The notes: generated from the letters alone by a model not told the origin. Shown: positions 1 through 11,865, numbered from the stretch's first letter. The stretch: DNA of 64,000 bases from Breoghania corrubedonensis (GCF_003053845.1 NZ_QAYG01000003.1:186001-250000), one strand, 5' to 3'. Numbers and translations: made by a program.

Positions 1-200
1 GTGCGCGACGGCCGAGGGACGGCTGTCATCGCGACCGCATCGGCTATGACGTGCTTCGCCCGGCTTGGCGGAACCGGCAAGATGCCGCCGGGTTGACGTA
101 GGCCTCGATGAAGATGATGGCCCGTAACACGCATGTTGCGAATTGCCGTTAGCGTGGTTGTCGATGCGGGTTTCGGTGTTTGAGAGTATGGAGAGAGCAA

Positions 201-875
201 GTGACGCATGACTGGGCGCATATCGTCTCCTGGCATGAGGACAGGCTGGAGAGAATCGCGGATGCCATGGTGCATTTCGTCGGGCTGGCGCTGGCCGTCG
301 GCGGGGCCGTGGTCTTGCTGGTTCATGCTTTCGGCGTGGCAGGGCCGGCGCTGTCTCTTGCCGTCTGCATCTACGTGACGGGCTTGATCGCGGGGCTGAC
401 GGCGTCCTCACTCTACAATATCTGGCCGATTTCGCGGGCCAAATGGATCCTGCGCCGGTTCGATCATTCCGCGATCTTTCTGCTGATCGCGGCCACCTAT
501 ACGCCGTTCATCGCACAGATGCCGGCGGGGGCGGTGACCATCGCGTTGATGGCCTGCGTCTGGGGGCTGGCGGTTGTCGGCATCGGCCTCAAACTGGCGC
601 TTCCCGGCCGCTTCGACCGTGCGGCCGTTGCCGCCTATCTCGCGCTAGGCTGGTGCGGGGTGCTGGTTTATCCGGTGCTGGCCGAAGCGCTGCCGGCTTC
701 CACCTTGTGGCTGATTGCCATTGGAGGAGGGCTGTATTCGTTCGGGGTCCTCTTTTACGCCTGGGAGCGGCTGCGCTTTTCCAAGGTGATCTGGCATGTC
801 TTCGTGCTCGCCGGGGCCGCCTGCCATTTCTCTGCGGTCTTCGACAGCCTTGGCGCGCTATCGGGCGCGAGTTGA
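201..875 (+). CDS. Hemolysin III (HlyIII/PAQR) family membrane protein
   Basis: A 224-residue integral membrane protein with about seven hydrophobic segments. It carries the family's hallmark stretches: SSLYN near residue 70, FDHSAIF near 88 followed by ATYTPF, and a C-terminal WHVFVLAG...CHF segment; the His and Asp residues in these segments form the metal site in PAQR proteins. The GTG at 201 is preceded by GGAGAGAG at a good distance, so I prefer it to the TTG at 180, which would add seven residues. The true role of bacterial members is unsettled (membrane homeostasis is often suggested). It stands alone, with no operon partner visible in the window. Confidence 0.85.
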   Translation: MTHDWAHIVSWHEDRLERIADAMVHFVGLALAVGGAVVLLVHAFGVAGPALSLAVCIYVTGLIAGLTASSLYNIWPISRAKWILRRFDHSAIFLLIAATYTPFIAQMPAGAVTIALMACVWGLAVVGIGLKLALPGRFDRAAVAAYLALGWCGVLVYPVLAEALPASTLWLIAIGGGLYSFGVLFYAWERLRFSKVIWHVFVLAGAACHFSAVFDSLGALSGAS

Positions 876-1725
876 GCGATGCGGATCGCGAAGGCGGCAA
901 CACCGTATTCATGAGCGCAACGATGCGATGATCGCAACGCGTTTTGCGGTAATAAAATCCGCGATGATAGCCCGCCGGGAAATCCCATTTCTGATAAAGA
1001 AGACCTGCGTTCGTTACAGCTTGGGAATGGCCATCGCCTGAAAAACTTGTTATTCTTACAAATGCGACCAATACGGTATTCTGTTTTCAAAGTGCATCAA
1101 AGTCCGGAAGGCTGATGCAAAAAGAACTGTTTGATTAGTTATATTTTCCGAATTGCACAGAAGCGGTGCTTGTGGTGCGGATGCATTTTGACAGGCGCCT
1201 TTGTTGCGCAACTCCAGAACGATATGCGCGCTCGTAACGGTTCGGTACGTCGTTGAGCGGTTTGGTACGCACGGCGGTCCCGTCACGAAAAGATACGCGG
1301 AGGAAACGAACAGTCTTACCCATTCCCGGGCAGCGGTTCTGTCAGCCGTGACAGCGTCTCCGAGGGGGCGGCCCGGTCGCGATGGTGGCTGGTCCCGAGT
1401 CAGCCACCATCGCATTCCTTTCCCCTGCATCTTCCGCCGGTATTGATACGTGCTCCGTCGTTCCACAAGCTGAGCATGGCAGCGCGCCGCCGGTCATTTG
1501 TGACGAACGCGCGCGCAGGCTTATGGCGCCCCTTCGATAGTTCCAGGGTTTGTTTCTTGCCGTGCTCGCCGTTGGCGCGAAGGCGGAGCCGTGGCCGCAG
1601 TCGCGGCCGGCGCGCGGGGTGGAAAAGGGGGCGCTTGCAGGGGGCGTGCCGCGTCTAGGCAATCGCGATGCGTTCCAGGATCTGGCGCGGTCCGCAGATG
1701 CCTTTTGAACCCGCCGCCTTCAGCC
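876..1725. other. Intergenic region without a convincing gene
   Basis: About 850 bases between the HlyIII gene and the 3' end of rpe. The part from about 920 to 1200 is more AT-rich than its surroundings. Open frames here have no family resemblance and no good ribosome site. The only clear structure is a perfect hairpin at 1379-1413, listed separately. Confidence 0.5.
1379..1413. repeat. Perfect 13-bp inverted repeat (hairpin)
   Basis: GCGATGGTGGCTG at 1379-1391 and its exact reverse complement at 1401-1413 flank a 9-nt loop. The plus side is followed by ATTCCTTTCCCC, a weak pyrimidine tract rather than a clean T-run. It could be a terminator or part of a small RNA; it lies about 310 bp past the rpe stop codon. 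Confidence 0.6.
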
Positions 1726-2409
1726 TCAGGCGCGCGCGGCGTCGGCCGTGGCGCGGATGGCCTTGATGTGGCGCTCGTAGAACTGTGGCTGCTCCGGCGA
1801 GCCGCCCTTGAAGACGGCGGACCCCGCCACCAGCACGTTGGCCCCCACCGCGGCAACCAGCGGCGCGGTTTCCGCCGTCACGCCGCCATCGACCTCGATG
1901 TCGATCGGCCGGTCGCCGACCATGTCGCGGATGCGGGCGATCTTGTCGATCACGGCGGGGATGAACTTCTGCCCGCCAAAGCCCGGATTGACGCTCATCA
2001 CGAGGATGAGATCGAGCCGGTCGAGAACATATTCCAGGCATCCCTCCGGCGTGCCGGGATTGAGTGAGACGCCTGCCTTCTTGCCAAGATTGCGGATGGC
2101 CTGCAGCGAGCGGTCGAGATGGGCCCCGGCCTCGGCATGCACGGTGATGATGTCGGAGCCGGCCTTGGCGAAGGCCTCCAGATACGCATCGCAAGGCGAG
2201 ATCATCAGGTGCGTGTCGAAGATCTTGTCCGTGTGCGGGCGCATGGCTGCGATGACGTCGGGCCCGAAGGTGATGTTGGGCACGAAATGGCCGTCCATGA
2301 CATCGAGATGGATCCAGTCGGCGCCGGCGCCGTCCACGCACTTGATCTCGTCGCGAAGGCGCGAGAAGTCGCAAGCGAGCATCGAGGGGGCGATCAGGGT
2401 CGAGGTCAT
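1726..2409 (-). CDS. rpe: Ribulose-phosphate 3-epimerase (cbb operon)
   Basis: A 227-residue TIM-barrel protein that interconverts xylulose 5-phosphate and ribulose 5-phosphate, returning pentose phosphate to phosphoribulokinase in the Calvin cycle. Visible family signatures are APSMLACDF at the N-terminus, [12 protein letters not shown] with metal-binding His and Asp, [18 protein letters not shown] and EVDGG. Length is normal for the family. The ATG overlaps the cbbX stop by four bases (ATGA), so the two are translationally coupled. It is the last gene of the cbb operon, corresponding to cbbE of other autotrophs. Confidence 0.96.
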   Translation of the reverse strand: MTSTLIAPSMLACDFSRLRDEIKCVDGAGADWIHLDVMDGHFVPNITFGPDVIAAMRPHTDKIFDTHLMISPCDAYLEAFAKAGSDIITVHAEAGAHLDRSLQAIRNLGKKAGVSLNPGTPEGCLEYVLDRLDLILVMSVNPGFGGQKFIPAVIDKIARIRDMVGDRPIDIEVDGGVTAETAPLVAAVGANVLVAGSAVFKGGSPEQPQFYERHIKAIRATADAARA

Positions 2410-3344
2410 GAGGCAGCCTTGTCGCTCATGGCTTCGGCGATCTGAAACACGCGGCTCATTGCGATGTCCTCGGCCTTTATGGTGCTGAGTTCCTCCGCGC
2501 CCACGGGTCCGCTGGCGGTCTCGAAGAGGCGGTTCGCCTGCCGCAGACGGGCGCGATCGAGCGCGTTTCGGATGGAGCGCGCATTGGCGAAGAGCGGCTG
2601 GGCGCGGCGCAGTTCGATATAGTGCGCCATCAGCGCGCGCGCTTCCGCGTTGAGATGATAGTTCTGTCCCTCCAGCATCGTTTCGGCGATGTGCAGAAGC
2701 TCGTCATCGGAATAGTCCGGAAAGTCGATGTGGTGGGCGATGCGTGATCGGAAGCCCGGATTGGAGGCGAAGAACTTGTCCATGCGGTCGCCGTAGCCGG
2801 CGAGGATGACGACGAGGTCGTCGCGCTGGTTCTCCATCACCTGCAACAGGATTTCGATCGCCTCCTGGCCGTAGTCGCGCTCGTTGTCGGGCCGGTAGAG
2901 GTAATAGGCCTCGTCGATGAACAGCACGCCGCCCATAGCCTTCTTCAGGATCTCCTTGGTCTTGGGCGCGGTGTGGCCGATGTACTGGCCGACGAGATCG
3001 TCGCGCGTGACGGAGACGAGATGCCCCTTGCGCACGTAGCCGAGGCGGTGCAGAAGGTTCGCCATTCTGAGCGCGACGGTGGTCTTGCCCGTGCCGGGAT
3101 TGCCGGTGAAGCTCATGTGCAGCGTCGGCGTTTCGGTGGACAGGCCCAGCTTCTGGCGGGCGCGTTCCACCAGCAGCAGCGCCGCGATCTCGCGGATGCG
3201 CTGCTTGACCGGCTTGAGGCCGACAAGCTCGCGATCGAGTTCGTCGAGGATTTCGCCGACGCCGGAGGCGGCGAATTCCACGGCAAGGTCGACGGTTGCA
3301 GGCGGCTGGTCGACCGCCTTGGAGGCGTCTGGCGTGTCGGTCAT
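2406..3344 (-). CDS. cbbX: Red-type RuBisCO activase CbbX
   Basis: An AAA+ ATPase of 312 residues that remodels inhibited form IC RuBisCO by pulling on the CbbL C-terminus. Walker A is GNPGTGKTT, Walker B is GGVLFIDEA, and the YIGHTAPKT pore-loop region and a conserved arginine-rich C-terminal part are present. I start it at the ATG at 3344 (protein MTDTPDAS...), as in known CbbX proteins; a GTG at 3395 would add 17 residues but has no ribosome site. It follows cbbS after a gap holding a palindromic repeat, and its stop overlaps the rpe start. Confidence 0.95.
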   Translation of the reverse strand: MTDTPDASKAVDQPPATVDLAVEFAASGVGEILDELDRELVGLKPVKQRIREIAALLLVERARQKLGLSTETPTLHMSFTGNPGTGKTTVALRMANLLHRLGYVRKGHLVSVTRDDLVGQYIGHTAPKTKEILKKAMGGVLFIDEAYYLYRPDNERDYGQEAIEILLQVMENQRDDLVVILAGYGDRMDKFFASNPGFRSRIAHHIDFPDYSDDELLHIAETMLEGQNYHLNAEARALMAHYIELRRAQPLFANARSIRNALDRARLRQANRLFETASGPVGAEELSTIKAEDIAMSRVFQIAEAMSDKAAS

Positions 3345-3409
3345 GGTCGAAGTGCCTTCGTGGTTCAGTGCGGCCGGCGAATTTTGGGCTGTCACCTAAA
3401 GGGAGTTAT

Positions 3410-3510
3410 CCAGCGTCACCCCGGACGCGCTGCGGCGCGAAGTGCCGCTGCGCAGATCCGGGGCCCCCGTTCGAAGCATCGCAATGAGCCTGCTGCGCCC
3501 GGGATGACAC
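3410..3510. repeat. Palindromic intergenic repeat in the cbbS-cbbX gap
   Basis: GC-rich element beginning with a GCGTCACCCCGGACGCG-type end and closing with CCCGGGATGACAC, so its ends are roughly inverted. The segment 3410-3462 matches, in reverse complement, the segment 14172-14224 of another intergenic repeat in this window. This resembles the RPE/palindromic repeats spread through Hyphomicrobiales genomes. Inside an operon transcript it should fold into a stable stem. Confidence 0.75.
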
Positions 3511-3538
3511 CCAATGGCGAAACGGGCCCCGACGTCGT

Positions 3539-3928
3539 CTACCTCATCGCCTTCAGCGTGTAGTCCATCCGCCGGCCCATCACGTCCGTGCGGGTGAGAT
3601 CGAGCTTCGGCTCGACCTTCGGCCGGTTGACGATGAACGACATCCTGACCGTCTCGAAGCCGCGCGTGGAATCGAAGGCGTTGAGGCGGATGTAGCTGTC
3701 GGGATTTGCCTTGCGGCACGCCTTCAGTTCCATCATCACGCCGGCCGCGTCCTTCAGGTCGAACATCGGGTTGCCCCACATCTCCCAGAAGGTGTTGCGC
3801 GGATGCGGGTCGTCGGTGAACTCGATGCCGATGGCCCAGTCGTTCGACAGGCAGTATTCGACCTGGGCGACGATCTGGTCGTCGGTGAGGTCGGGCAGGA
3901 AGGAAAAGCAGCCCTGGGTGATACGCAT
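3539..3928 (-). CDS. cbbS: RuBisCO form IC small subunit
   Basis: A 129-residue small subunit beginning [19 protein letters not shown], with the characteristic [22 protein letters not shown] block and the C-terminal extension typical of red-type enzymes (about 20 residues longer than green-type). It caps the large-subunit octamer in the L8S8 enzyme. AGGAGACC lies upstream of the ATG at 3928. It follows cbbL by 16 nt. A longer open frame runs upstream but overlaps cbbL and can be ignored. Confidence 0.97.
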   Translation of the reverse strand: MRITQGCFSFLPDLTDDQIVAQVEYCLSNDWAIGIEFTDDPHPRNTFWEMWGNPMFDLKDAAGVMMELKACRKANPDSYIRLNAFDSTRGFETVRMSFIVNRPKVEPKLDLTRTDVMGRRMDYTLKAMR

Positions 3929-3944
3929 GATTTGGTCTCCTGGA

Positions 3945-5435
<1,491 letters not shown>

Positions 5436-6515
5436 CTATGCGGCCGCTGCCTTGGCGACGTGCGGGTCGAGCAGGCCGGCGGCATAGCGCCGGGCCATTT
5501 CGCTCATCGGAACGGGTTTGATCTTCGATGCCTGACCGGCTGCGCCGAAGCGGGCGAAGCGGTCGATGCAGAGCGCGCGCATGGCGTCCATCGCGGGCTT
5601 CAGGAACTTGCGCGGGTCGAACTCGGCAGGGTTTTCCCGCGCGATGCGGCGGAACTGTCCGGTCATCGCCATGCGGCAATCGGTGTCGATGTTGACCTTC
5701 CTGACGCCATGGCGGATGCCGCGCTCGATCTCCTCCACCGGCATGCCGAAGGTCTGGGGCATCGCGCCACCGTGGGCGTTGATGATGTCCTGCAGTTCCT
5801 GCGGCACCGAGGATGATCCGTGCATGACGAGATGCACGTTCGGAAGCCGCGCGTGGATTTCCTCGATCACGTTCATGGCGAGGATATCGCCGGTCGGCTT
5901 GCGGGTGAACTTGTAGGCCCCGTGCGAGGTGCCGCAGGCGATCGCCAGCGCATCGACCTTGGTGCGCGCCACGAAATCGACGGCCTGATCGGGATCGGTG
6001 ACGAGCTGGTCGTGATCGAGCTTGCCTTGCGCGCCGTGGCCGTCCTCGGCCTCGGCCTCGCCGGTCTCCAGTGAGCCGAGCACGCCGAGTTCGCCTTCGA
6101 CCGAGGCCCCGACCCAGTGCGCCATTTCCGCGACGCGGGCGGTGATGTCGACATTGTAGTCGTAGGAGGCGGGGGTCTTGGCGTCCGCCATCAGCGAGCC
6201 GTCCATCATCACCGAGGTGAAGCCGTGGCGGATGGCGGTGAGGCAGGTGGCCTCGTCGTTGCCGTGGTCCTGGTGCATGCACAGCGGGATCTCGGGATAG
6301 ATCTCGGCGAGCGCATCGATCATGCGGGCGAGCATGATGTCGTTGGCGTAGGCCCGCGCGCCACGGGACGCCTGGATGATGACCGGCGCATCACAGGCGC
6401 GGGCCGCCTCCATGATCGCGAGCCCTTGCTCCATGTTGTTGATGTTGAAGGCGGGAACGCCGTAGCCATGCTCGCCCGCGTGGTCGAGCAACTGTCTGAG
6501 GGTTATGCGTACCAT
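5436..6515 (-). CDS. cbbA: Class II fructose-1,6-bisphosphate aldolase (Calvin cycle)
   Basis: A 359-residue zinc-dependent aldolase making fructose 1,6-bisphosphate and, in the Calvin cycle, sedoheptulose 1,7-bisphosphate. The zinc and active-site motifs are visible: CMHQDHGND near residue 80, GTSHGAYKF near 180, [11 protein letters not shown] near 215, and NIDTD. AGGAGGACTGAACCC lies just before the ATG at 6515, which fixes the start; a longer frame reading back into cbbT is not needed. It lies 58 nt after cbbT and 30 nt before cbbL. Confidence 0.95.
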   Translation of the reverse strand: MVRITLRQLLDHAGEHGYGVPAFNINNMEQGLAIMEAARACDAPVIIQASRGARAYANDIMLARMIDALAEIYPEIPLCMHQDHGNDEATCLTAIRHGFTSVMMDGSLMADAKTPASYDYNVDITARVAEMAHWVGASVEGELGVLGSLETGEAEAEDGHGAQGKLDHDQLVTDPDQAVDFVARTKVDALAIACGTSHGAYKFTRKPTGDILAMNVIEEIHARLPNVHLVMHGSSSVPQELQDIINAHGGAMPQTFGMPVEEIERGIRHGVRKVNIDTDCRMAMTGQFRRIARENPAEFDPRKFLKPAMDAMRALCIDRFARFGAAGQASKIKPVPMSEMARRYAAGLLDPHVAKAAAA

Positions 6516-6573
6516 GGGTTCAGTCCTCCTGGTTGCCGGGCCCTTTGGAGCGGGCCTCTTGGTGGTCGGGGTT

Positions 6574-8604
6574 TCATGCAGATCGTTCGCCGAGTGCCTC
6601 GGCCGCAGCTTCGGCCACGGTCTCCGGCGTGATGCCAAAGTGACGGTAGAGCTGTTCGGCCGGCGCCGAGGCGCCGAAACCGGTCATTCCGATGAAGCGT
6701 CCGTCCGGCCCGAGGATCGCGTCCCAGCCCTGACGAATGGCGGCTTCCACGCCGATGCGTGGGGCGTCGCCCAGAACGCGGGCGCGGCAGTCCGCAGGTT
6801 GCTCGGAGAAGAGCTCGAAGGACGGCATCGAGACGACGGCAGCGCCGATGCCGCGTGAGGCCAGCAGATCGGCCGCTTCCATCGCCAGCGAGACCTCGGA
6901 GCCGGTGGCGATCAGGGTCACCTCGCGCCCGCCTTCCGGCTCGCTGAGGATGTAGCCGCCGCGCGCGACGCGGTTCTCGTCCGTGGCCGAAGACCTCAGC
7001 GCCGGCAGGTTCTGTCGCGACAGGGCGAGCAGCGACGGGCGGGTCGTCTCGGCAAGCGCGCAGGCCCAGGCCTCCGCCGTCTCGATCGCATCCGCCGGGC
7101 GGAAGACCAGCAGGTTCGGGATGGCCCTGAGCGATGCCAGATGCTCGACCGGCTGGTGCGTCGGGCCGTCTTCGCCCAGGCCGATGGAATCGTGCGTCAT
7201 CACGTAGACCACGCGTTGACCCATCAGTGCCGAAAGACGGATGGCCGGCCGACAATAGTCCGCAAAAACGAGGAACGTGCCGCCGTAGGGAATGAAGCCG
7301 CCGTGCAGCGCCATGCCGTTCATGACGGCCGCCATGGCGTGCTCGCGGATGCCGTAGTTGATATAGTCGCCCGCATAGTCGCCGGGTGCGATCGCCTTCT
7401 GCGCCTTGACGCGGGTGCCGTTGGAGCCGGTGAGATCGGCCGAGCCGCCGATCAGTTGCGGCAGCGCCTGCGTGTAGACCTCCAGCGCCTTTTGCGAAGC
7501 GACGCGGGTGGCGAGTGTCGGTTTCTCCTCGGCAAACGTCTGCTTCAGCCGGGCCAGCGCTTCGTCAACGGCAGCGCGCGTGTCGCGCGCAAGATGTGCC
7601 GTGAATGCGGCGTGACGGCTGTCGTCGGCCGCATTGAGGCGCACGTTCCAGGCAAGATGCTGCGCCGTGCCGTGGTGGGCCGCAGCGCTCCATGCGATGC
7701 GGATATCGTCCGGGATCTCGAATGCGGCGTACGGCCAGTCGAGCGCTTCGCGGGCGCCGGCGATTTCCGTCGCGCCGAGCGGCGAGCCGTGGCAGCCCGA
7801 GGTGCCGGCCTTGGTCGGTGCGCCGAAACCGATGGTGGTGCGGCAGGCGATCAGGCTCGGCCGGTCGGAAAGACGCGCCTCGTCGATCGCTCCGGCGATG
7901 GCTGCGGGGTCGTGGCCGTCGATGCGGCAGGCGTTCCAGCCCGATGCCTCGAAACGGGCGATCTGGTCGGTGCTGTCCGATAGCGAGACGGCCCCGTCGA
8001 TCGTGATTTCGTTGTCGTCCCACAGCACCACGAGTTTCGACAGCTTCAGGTGCCCGGCAAGCGCGATGACCTCCTGGGAGATGCCTTCCATCAGGCAGCC
8101 GTCGCCGGCGATCACGTAGGTCATGTGATCGACGAGATCGTCACTGAAGCGGGCATTCATCATTCGCTCGGCGAGCGCCATCCCAACGGCATTGGCGAGC
8201 CCCTGGCCGAGCGGCCCGGTGGTCGTCTCGATGCCGGCGCCGTGACCATATTCCGGGTGGCCGGCGGTCTTTGCTCCGAGCTGGCGGAAGCACTTCAGCT
8301 CATCGATCGTGAAATCGGCGTATCCGGTCAGGTGCAGCAACGCATAGAGCAGCATCGAGCCGTGTCCGGCCGACAGGACGAAGCGGTCGCGGTCCGGCCA
8401 GTCGGGCGTCTGCGGATCGAACTTCAGGAACCGGGTGAAGAGCACGGTGGCGACATCGGCCATGCCCATGGGCATGCCGGGATGGCCGGACCTGGCCTTC
8501 TCCACCGCGTCCATGGCGAGTGCGCGCAACGCATTTGCCATCTGGCGGTGATCGACGGCGCGGCCGTCCTTCTCCAGTGTCGTGGCGGTGTCGGGACGGT
8601 TCAT
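6574..8604 (-). CDS. cbbT: Transketolase (Calvin cycle)
   Basis: A 676-residue thiamine-diphosphate enzyme that moves two-carbon units between sugar phosphates to regenerate pentose phosphates. It has the N-terminal [11 protein letters not shown] motif, the ThDP motif [13 protein letters not shown]...[10 protein letters not shown], the [13 protein letters not shown] and [16 protein letters not shown] motifs of the middle domain, and a normal C-terminal domain. The ATG at 8604 shares one base with the cbbP stop codon (TGATG); a GTG one codon upstream is the alternative. Expression is presumably coupled to cbbP. Confidence 0.96.
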   Translation of the reverse strand: MNRPDTATTLEKDGRAVDHRQMANALRALAMDAVEKARSGHPGMPMGMADVATVLFTRFLKFDPQTPDWPDRDRFVLSAGHGSMLLYALLHLTGYADFTIDELKCFRQLGAKTAGHPEYGHGAGIETTTGPLGQGLANAVGMALAERMMNARFSDDLVDHMTYVIAGDGCLMEGISQEVIALAGHLKLSKLVVLWDDNEITIDGAVSLSDSTDQIARFEASGWNACRIDGHDPAAIAGAIDEARLSDRPSLIACRTTIGFGAPTKAGTSGCHGSPLGATEIAGAREALDWPYAAFEIPDDIRIAWSAAAHHGTAQHLAWNVRLNAADDSRHAAFTAHLARDTRAAVDEALARLKQTFAEEKPTLATRVASQKALEVYTQALPQLIGGSADLTGSNGTRVKAQKAIAPGDYAGDYINYGIREHAMAAVMNGMALHGGFIPYGGTFLVFADYCRPAIRLSALMGQRVVYVMTHDSIGLGEDGPTHQPVEHLASLRAIPNLLVFRPADAIETAEAWACALAETTRPSLLALSRQNLPALRSSATDENRVARGGYILSEPEGGREVTLIATGSEVSLAMEAADLLASRGIGAAVVSMPSFELFSEQPADCRARVLGDAPRIGVEAAIRQGWDAILGPDGRFIGMTGFGASAPAEQLYRHFGITPETVAEAAAEALGERSA

Positions 8605-9524
8605 CACTTTGCTCCCTCGCTGATGGCGACACGCGGGCGGGGGCGGGAGCGCTGCGCGCGGCGGCTGCGCTCCACCAGTTGCAGGATCATCGGCGTCAGG
8701 ATGAGCTGCATGCCGAGGTCGAGCTTTGCGCCCGGAATGACAATGGAATTGGCACGCGACATGAAGCTGTCGGGGATCATCGACAAGAGATAGGGAAAGT
8801 CGATGCCGCGCGGGTTGCGGAAGCGGATGACGACCATCGATTCATCGGCCGTCGGGATCCACCGGGCAATGAACGGATTGGAGGTGTCGACCGTCGGCAC
8901 CCGCTGGAAATTGATATCGGTCTCGGTGAACTGCGGGCAGATGAAGCGGATGTAGTCCGGCATGCGCCTGAGGATCGTGTCGGTCACCGCCTCTGTGGAA
9001 TAGCCGCGGGTGTCGCGGTCCCGGTGGATCTTCTGGATCCACTCCAGGTTGATGACCGGCACGACGCCGATCTTGAGATCCGCGTGACGGGCGAGATCGA
9101 GTGTTTCCGTGACGATCGCGCCGTGCAGTCCTTCGTAGAACAGGAGGTCGGTGGCGTCCGGCAGGGGAGACCACGGAGTGAACGTGCCGGGCGCCGAGCC
9201 GAAGAGGGCGGCTTCCTCGTCATCGTGAATGTAGTGGCGGGTCTGGCCGGTTCCGGTCTCGCTGTAGCTGTGGAAGAGGTTTTCCAGACTGTCCAGAATG
9301 TTCGCTTCCGGGCCGAAATGGCTGAAATTGGAGTTGCCGGTCTGCGTCTCGGCAAGCATCACGCGTTGCATTTCCGCGCGGTCATAGCGATGGAAGGCAT
9401 CGCCTTCGATGAATGCCGCCTCGATGCCTTCGCGACGGAAAATCTGCGCGAAGGTCTGGCGAACGGATGTGGTGCCCGCGCCGGAGGAGCCGGTAACCGA
9501 GATGATCGGATGAAGTGTCGACAT
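8604..9524 (-). CDS. cbbP: Phosphoribulokinase
   Basis: A 306-residue proteobacterial-type phosphoribulokinase, which makes RuBP from ribulose 5-phosphate and ATP and is one of the two enzymes unique to the Calvin cycle. The P-loop GSSGAGTT is at 12-19, followed by [10 protein letters not shown] (catalytic acid and substrate arginine) and the substrate-binding [10 protein letters not shown] and YEGLHG segments. Length is typical of the bacterial, non-plant class, which is usually activated by NADH. It is 12 nt downstream of cbbF and overlaps cbbT by one base. Confidence 0.97.
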   Translation of the reverse strand: MSTLHPIISVTGSSGAGTTSVRQTFAQIFRREGIEAAFIEGDAFHRYDRAEMQRVMLAETQTGNSNFSHFGPEANILDSLENLFHSYSETGTGQTRHYIHDDEEAALFGSAPGTFTPWSPLPDATDLLFYEGLHGAIVTETLDLARHADLKIGVVPVINLEWIQKIHRDRDTRGYSTEAVTDTILRRMPDYIRFICPQFTETDINFQRVPTVDTSNPFIARWIPTADESMVVIRFRNPRGIDFPYLLSMIPDSFMSRANSIVIPGAKLDLGMQLILTPMILQLVERSRRAQRSRPRPRVAISEGAK

Positions 9525-9536
9525 GATCAGCCTCCC

Positions 9537-10574
9537 TCAGGCGCGAAACAGGCCGCGCCGGCCGAAGAGCGGGGCGTTTTCGCCCAGTGACTGGGGGTCG
9601 TTGAGGTAGCGCTCGATGCGCTCCACCTCTTCGCGCGCACCGAAGATCAGCGGCACGCGCTGGTGCAACTCGTCCGGAACCTGGTCGAGAATGGCGCCCG
9701 CGCCGGTGGAGGCCGCACCGCCCGCCTGTTCGACGAGAAAGGCGACCGGGTTGGCCTCGTAGACCAGCCGCAACCGGCCTTCGCCATATCCCTGGCGCTG
9801 GTCCGAGGGGTAAAGAAAGACCCCGCCACGTGCCAGAATGCGCGAGGCCTCGGCCACCAGCGAGCCGTACCAGCGCATGTTGAAGTCCTTCGTGCGCACG
9901 CCGTCGTCGCCGGCAAGGCAATCGTCGATATAGGCGCGCAACGTCTCGTCCCAGTGCCGGTAGTTGGAGGCATTGATGGCGAATTCTTCCGTGGCATGCG
10001 CAATGGAGGCCGTGTCGTTGACGAGCCGGAACGTGCCGTCGCGGCGGTCGAGGACGAAGACATGGGTGCCGTCGCCCACTGTCAGCGCCAGTTCGGTCAT
10101 GGGACCGTAGACGAGAAATCCTGCCGCGAGCTGACTGCGCCCGATCTGTCGAAAGCTTGCCTCGCCGCCGGCGGCGAGCGCCGGGAGGATCGAGAAGATC
10201 GTACCCATCGGCAGGTTGATGCCAATGTTGGACGAGCCATCGAGAGGGTCGACCGCGACGGCGAGCGCAGCGTCCGGCCGGAGAGAGATCGGCTCTTCCG
10301 CTTCCTCCGAGCCGACGTAGGCAACGGGGGCATCGGCCAGCGCCGCGATCACAGCGTGGTGGGAGGTGAGGTCGAGGAGCTTTTGCAGGTCACCGTCGGA
10401 ATTCTCGCCGACGATGCCGGACTGGTCGCCGGCAAGCGGCCCGGCCGCCACGAGGGTGGAGATCTTCGTTCCCACCTCCGCGAGCGCCATGAGCGTTGCA
10501 GCGATATCCCGGCGGGCCGTGTCATCGCCCGCCCAGTGCTGCAACCAGTCCGAAAGTTCCTTGAAATGCGTCAT
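9537..10574 (-). CDS. cbbF: Fructose-1,6-bisphosphatase class I (Calvin cycle)
   Basis: A 345-residue class I fructose bisphosphatase with the metal-site motif VDPLDGSSNIG and the upstream EEAEE segment; bacterial CbbF often also acts on sedoheptulose bisphosphate. It is the first gene of the operon, divergent from cbbR. Two in-frame ATGs occur (10580 and 10574); GGAGG is only two bases from the first but about eight from the second, so I use 10574. A leader of about 200 nt separates it from the AT-rich control region. Confidence 0.95.
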   Translation of the reverse strand: MTHFKELSDWLQHWAGDDTARRDIAATLMALAEVGTKISTLVAAGPLAGDQSGIVGENSDGDLQKLLDLTSHHAVIAALADAPVAYVGSEEAEEPISLRPDAALAVAVDPLDGSSNIGINLPMGTIFSILPALAAGGEASFRQIGRSQLAAGFLVYGPMTELALTVGDGTHVFVLDRRDGTFRLVNDTASIAHATEEFAINASNYRHWDETLRAYIDDCLAGDDGVRTKDFNMRWYGSLVAEASRILARGGVFLYPSDQRQGYGEGRLRLVYEANPVAFLVEQAGGAASTGAGAILDQVPDELHQRVPLIFGAREEVERIERYLNDPQSLGENAPLFGRRGLFRA

Positions 10575-10794
10575 CTTCATTTCCTCCGGGACCGCATCTT
10601 GTCGATTGTTCCCGTCTTCGCTGCGGGGCGAGGCGGGCGCAGGTCCCCTGTCCGTTGCAGGGCGAGCCTGCGTCGGGGGTGTCGTCTCTGGTTGTTTCTA
10701 TGGTTCTTTGGACCGTCTTTCCGCGCCGGTATTCCACATCAGGTGCTTTGCCTGGGGTGTCCGACGTCGATGGAACGACGATGGGAAGAGTTGC

Positions 10795-10830
10795 GTATAA
10801 AGGAAAGTTGAAAGAAATTAGCCTGCGTTA
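10795..10830. promoter_or_regulatory. Candidate CbbR operator and cbb promoter
   Basis: In the 277-bp gap between divergent cbbF and cbbR, the AT-rich part next to cbbR contains TTA-GCCTGCG-TTA at 10818-10830, an exact TNA-N7-TNA match to the published CbbR recognition pattern. On the minus strand TTATAC (10800-10795) is a possible -10 for cbbF, placing the CbbR site over the -35 position, usual for LysR-type activators. This is sequence inference only; the rest of the gap shows nothing else. Confidence 0.5.
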
Positions 10831-10851
10831 AATTTTATTGAAGGGCACATC

Positions 10852-11802
10852 ATGCGCAACGTTTCGCTGAAACAGCTGAGAGCTCTCGCGGCGGTGGTGC
10901 GCACCGGCACGGTCACGGCGGCGGCAGCCGAGCTTCATGTGACGCCCCCGGCGGTTACCACCCAGATGCGGCTTCTGGAGGAAGCGGCCGGAATGCCGCT
11001 GGTGCAGCGTTCCGACAACCTGTTTCATCCCACCGAGGCGGGAGCTGAAGTCCTGGGTGCGACAAAACGTATCGAGGCTGCGCTGACGGAATGCAATGCG
11101 GCGCTGGAGCTTTTGCGCGGGCTTGGCCGTGGCCGGGTGGCGGTCGGCGTGGTCAGTACGGCGAAATATTTCGCGCCGATGGCGATAGCCGGATTTGCCG
11201 GCGATCACCCGGATGTCGAGATCCGGCTGGTGGTCGGAAACCGGGGAGAGACGGTAGCGGCGCTGGCCGACTCCTCGATCGACATCGCGGTCATGGGGCG
11301 CCCGCCAAGCGAACTGGACGTGGAGGCGGACATAATTGGCGATCATCCGCACATCATCATCGTTCCCCCGGACCATCCACTGGTAGGCCGCGGCCCGGTC
11401 AGCATCACGGAGCTGGCGGAGGAAACTTTCCTGGTGCGCGAACGTGGGTCGGGTACGCGCCAACTCACCGAACGGGTGCTTGCCGAGATGAATATGGAGG
11501 CACCGCGCTACGGCATGGAGATCAGCTCCAATGAGACGATCAAGCAGGCGGTGATGGCCGGGCTCGGCATCGCACTCCTTTCCGCGCATACCTGTGCCAT
11601 GGAACTGGAGGCGGGGAGGCTTGCAATGCTCGATGTCATCGGCCTTCCGGTGATGCGGCAATGGTTTGTGGTCAAGCGTGCCGATCGTCGCCTGTTGCCG
11701 GCGGCCGAGGCGTTCCGCGCCTTCATGGGCAAGCGCGGGGCGGAGTATCTGCCGGCGCCGGATCTGGCGCGGCCGCCTGGCGGAGCGAGAAGGCGGGGGT
11801 GA
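10852..11802 (+). CDS. cbbR: LysR-type regulator of the cbb operon, CbbR
   Basis: A 316-residue LysR-family regulator: N-terminal winged helix-turn-helix (MRNVSLKQLRALAAVVRTG, then TAAAAELHVTPPAVTTQ, about residues 1-60) and a periplasmic-binding-like effector domain from about 90 to 295. It is transcribed divergently from cbbF, the classical position of CbbR, which activates the cbb operon in response to metabolites such as RuBP. The ATG lies directly behind the AT-rich operator region, so it probably represses itself. The C-terminal tail is proline/arginine rich. Confidence 0.93.
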   Translation: MRNVSLKQLRALAAVVRTGTVTAAAAELHVTPPAVTTQMRLLEEAAGMPLVQRSDNLFHPTEAGAEVLGATKRIEAALTECNAALELLRGLGRGRVAVGVVSTAKYFAPMAIAGFAGDHPDVEIRLVVGNRGETVAALADSSIDIAVMGRPPSELDVEADIIGDHPHIIIVPPDHPLVGRGPVSITELAEETFLVRERGSGTRQLTERVLAEMNMEAPRYGMEISSNETIKQAVMAGLGIALLSAHTCAMELEAGRLAMLDVIGLPVMRQWFVVKRADRRLLPAAEAFRAFMGKRGAEYLPAPDLARPPGGARRRG

Positions 11803-11865
11803 TCGGCGAGCGAAGGATGTGCCGCAGCCGACACTCTTCCGCCAAACGTCCGGCAACAGGCCCGG

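Noticed and set aside
1-96. Open frame from the window start to a TGA at 94-96 on the plus strand
   Set aside because: Only about 31 codons are visible and they match no family I know; it could be the end of a gene starting outside the window, but nothing supports this.
1056-1466. 136-codon minus-strand frame in the gene desert
   Set aside because: No family resemblance, unusual composition and no ribosome site; it includes the perfect hairpin.
1550-1708. Small plus-strand frame (TTG start) whose first residues look like a signal peptide
   Set aside because: It is only 52 codons, Arg/Gly/Ala rich as expected of GC-rich noncoding DNA, has a poor ribosome site and runs almost into rpe.
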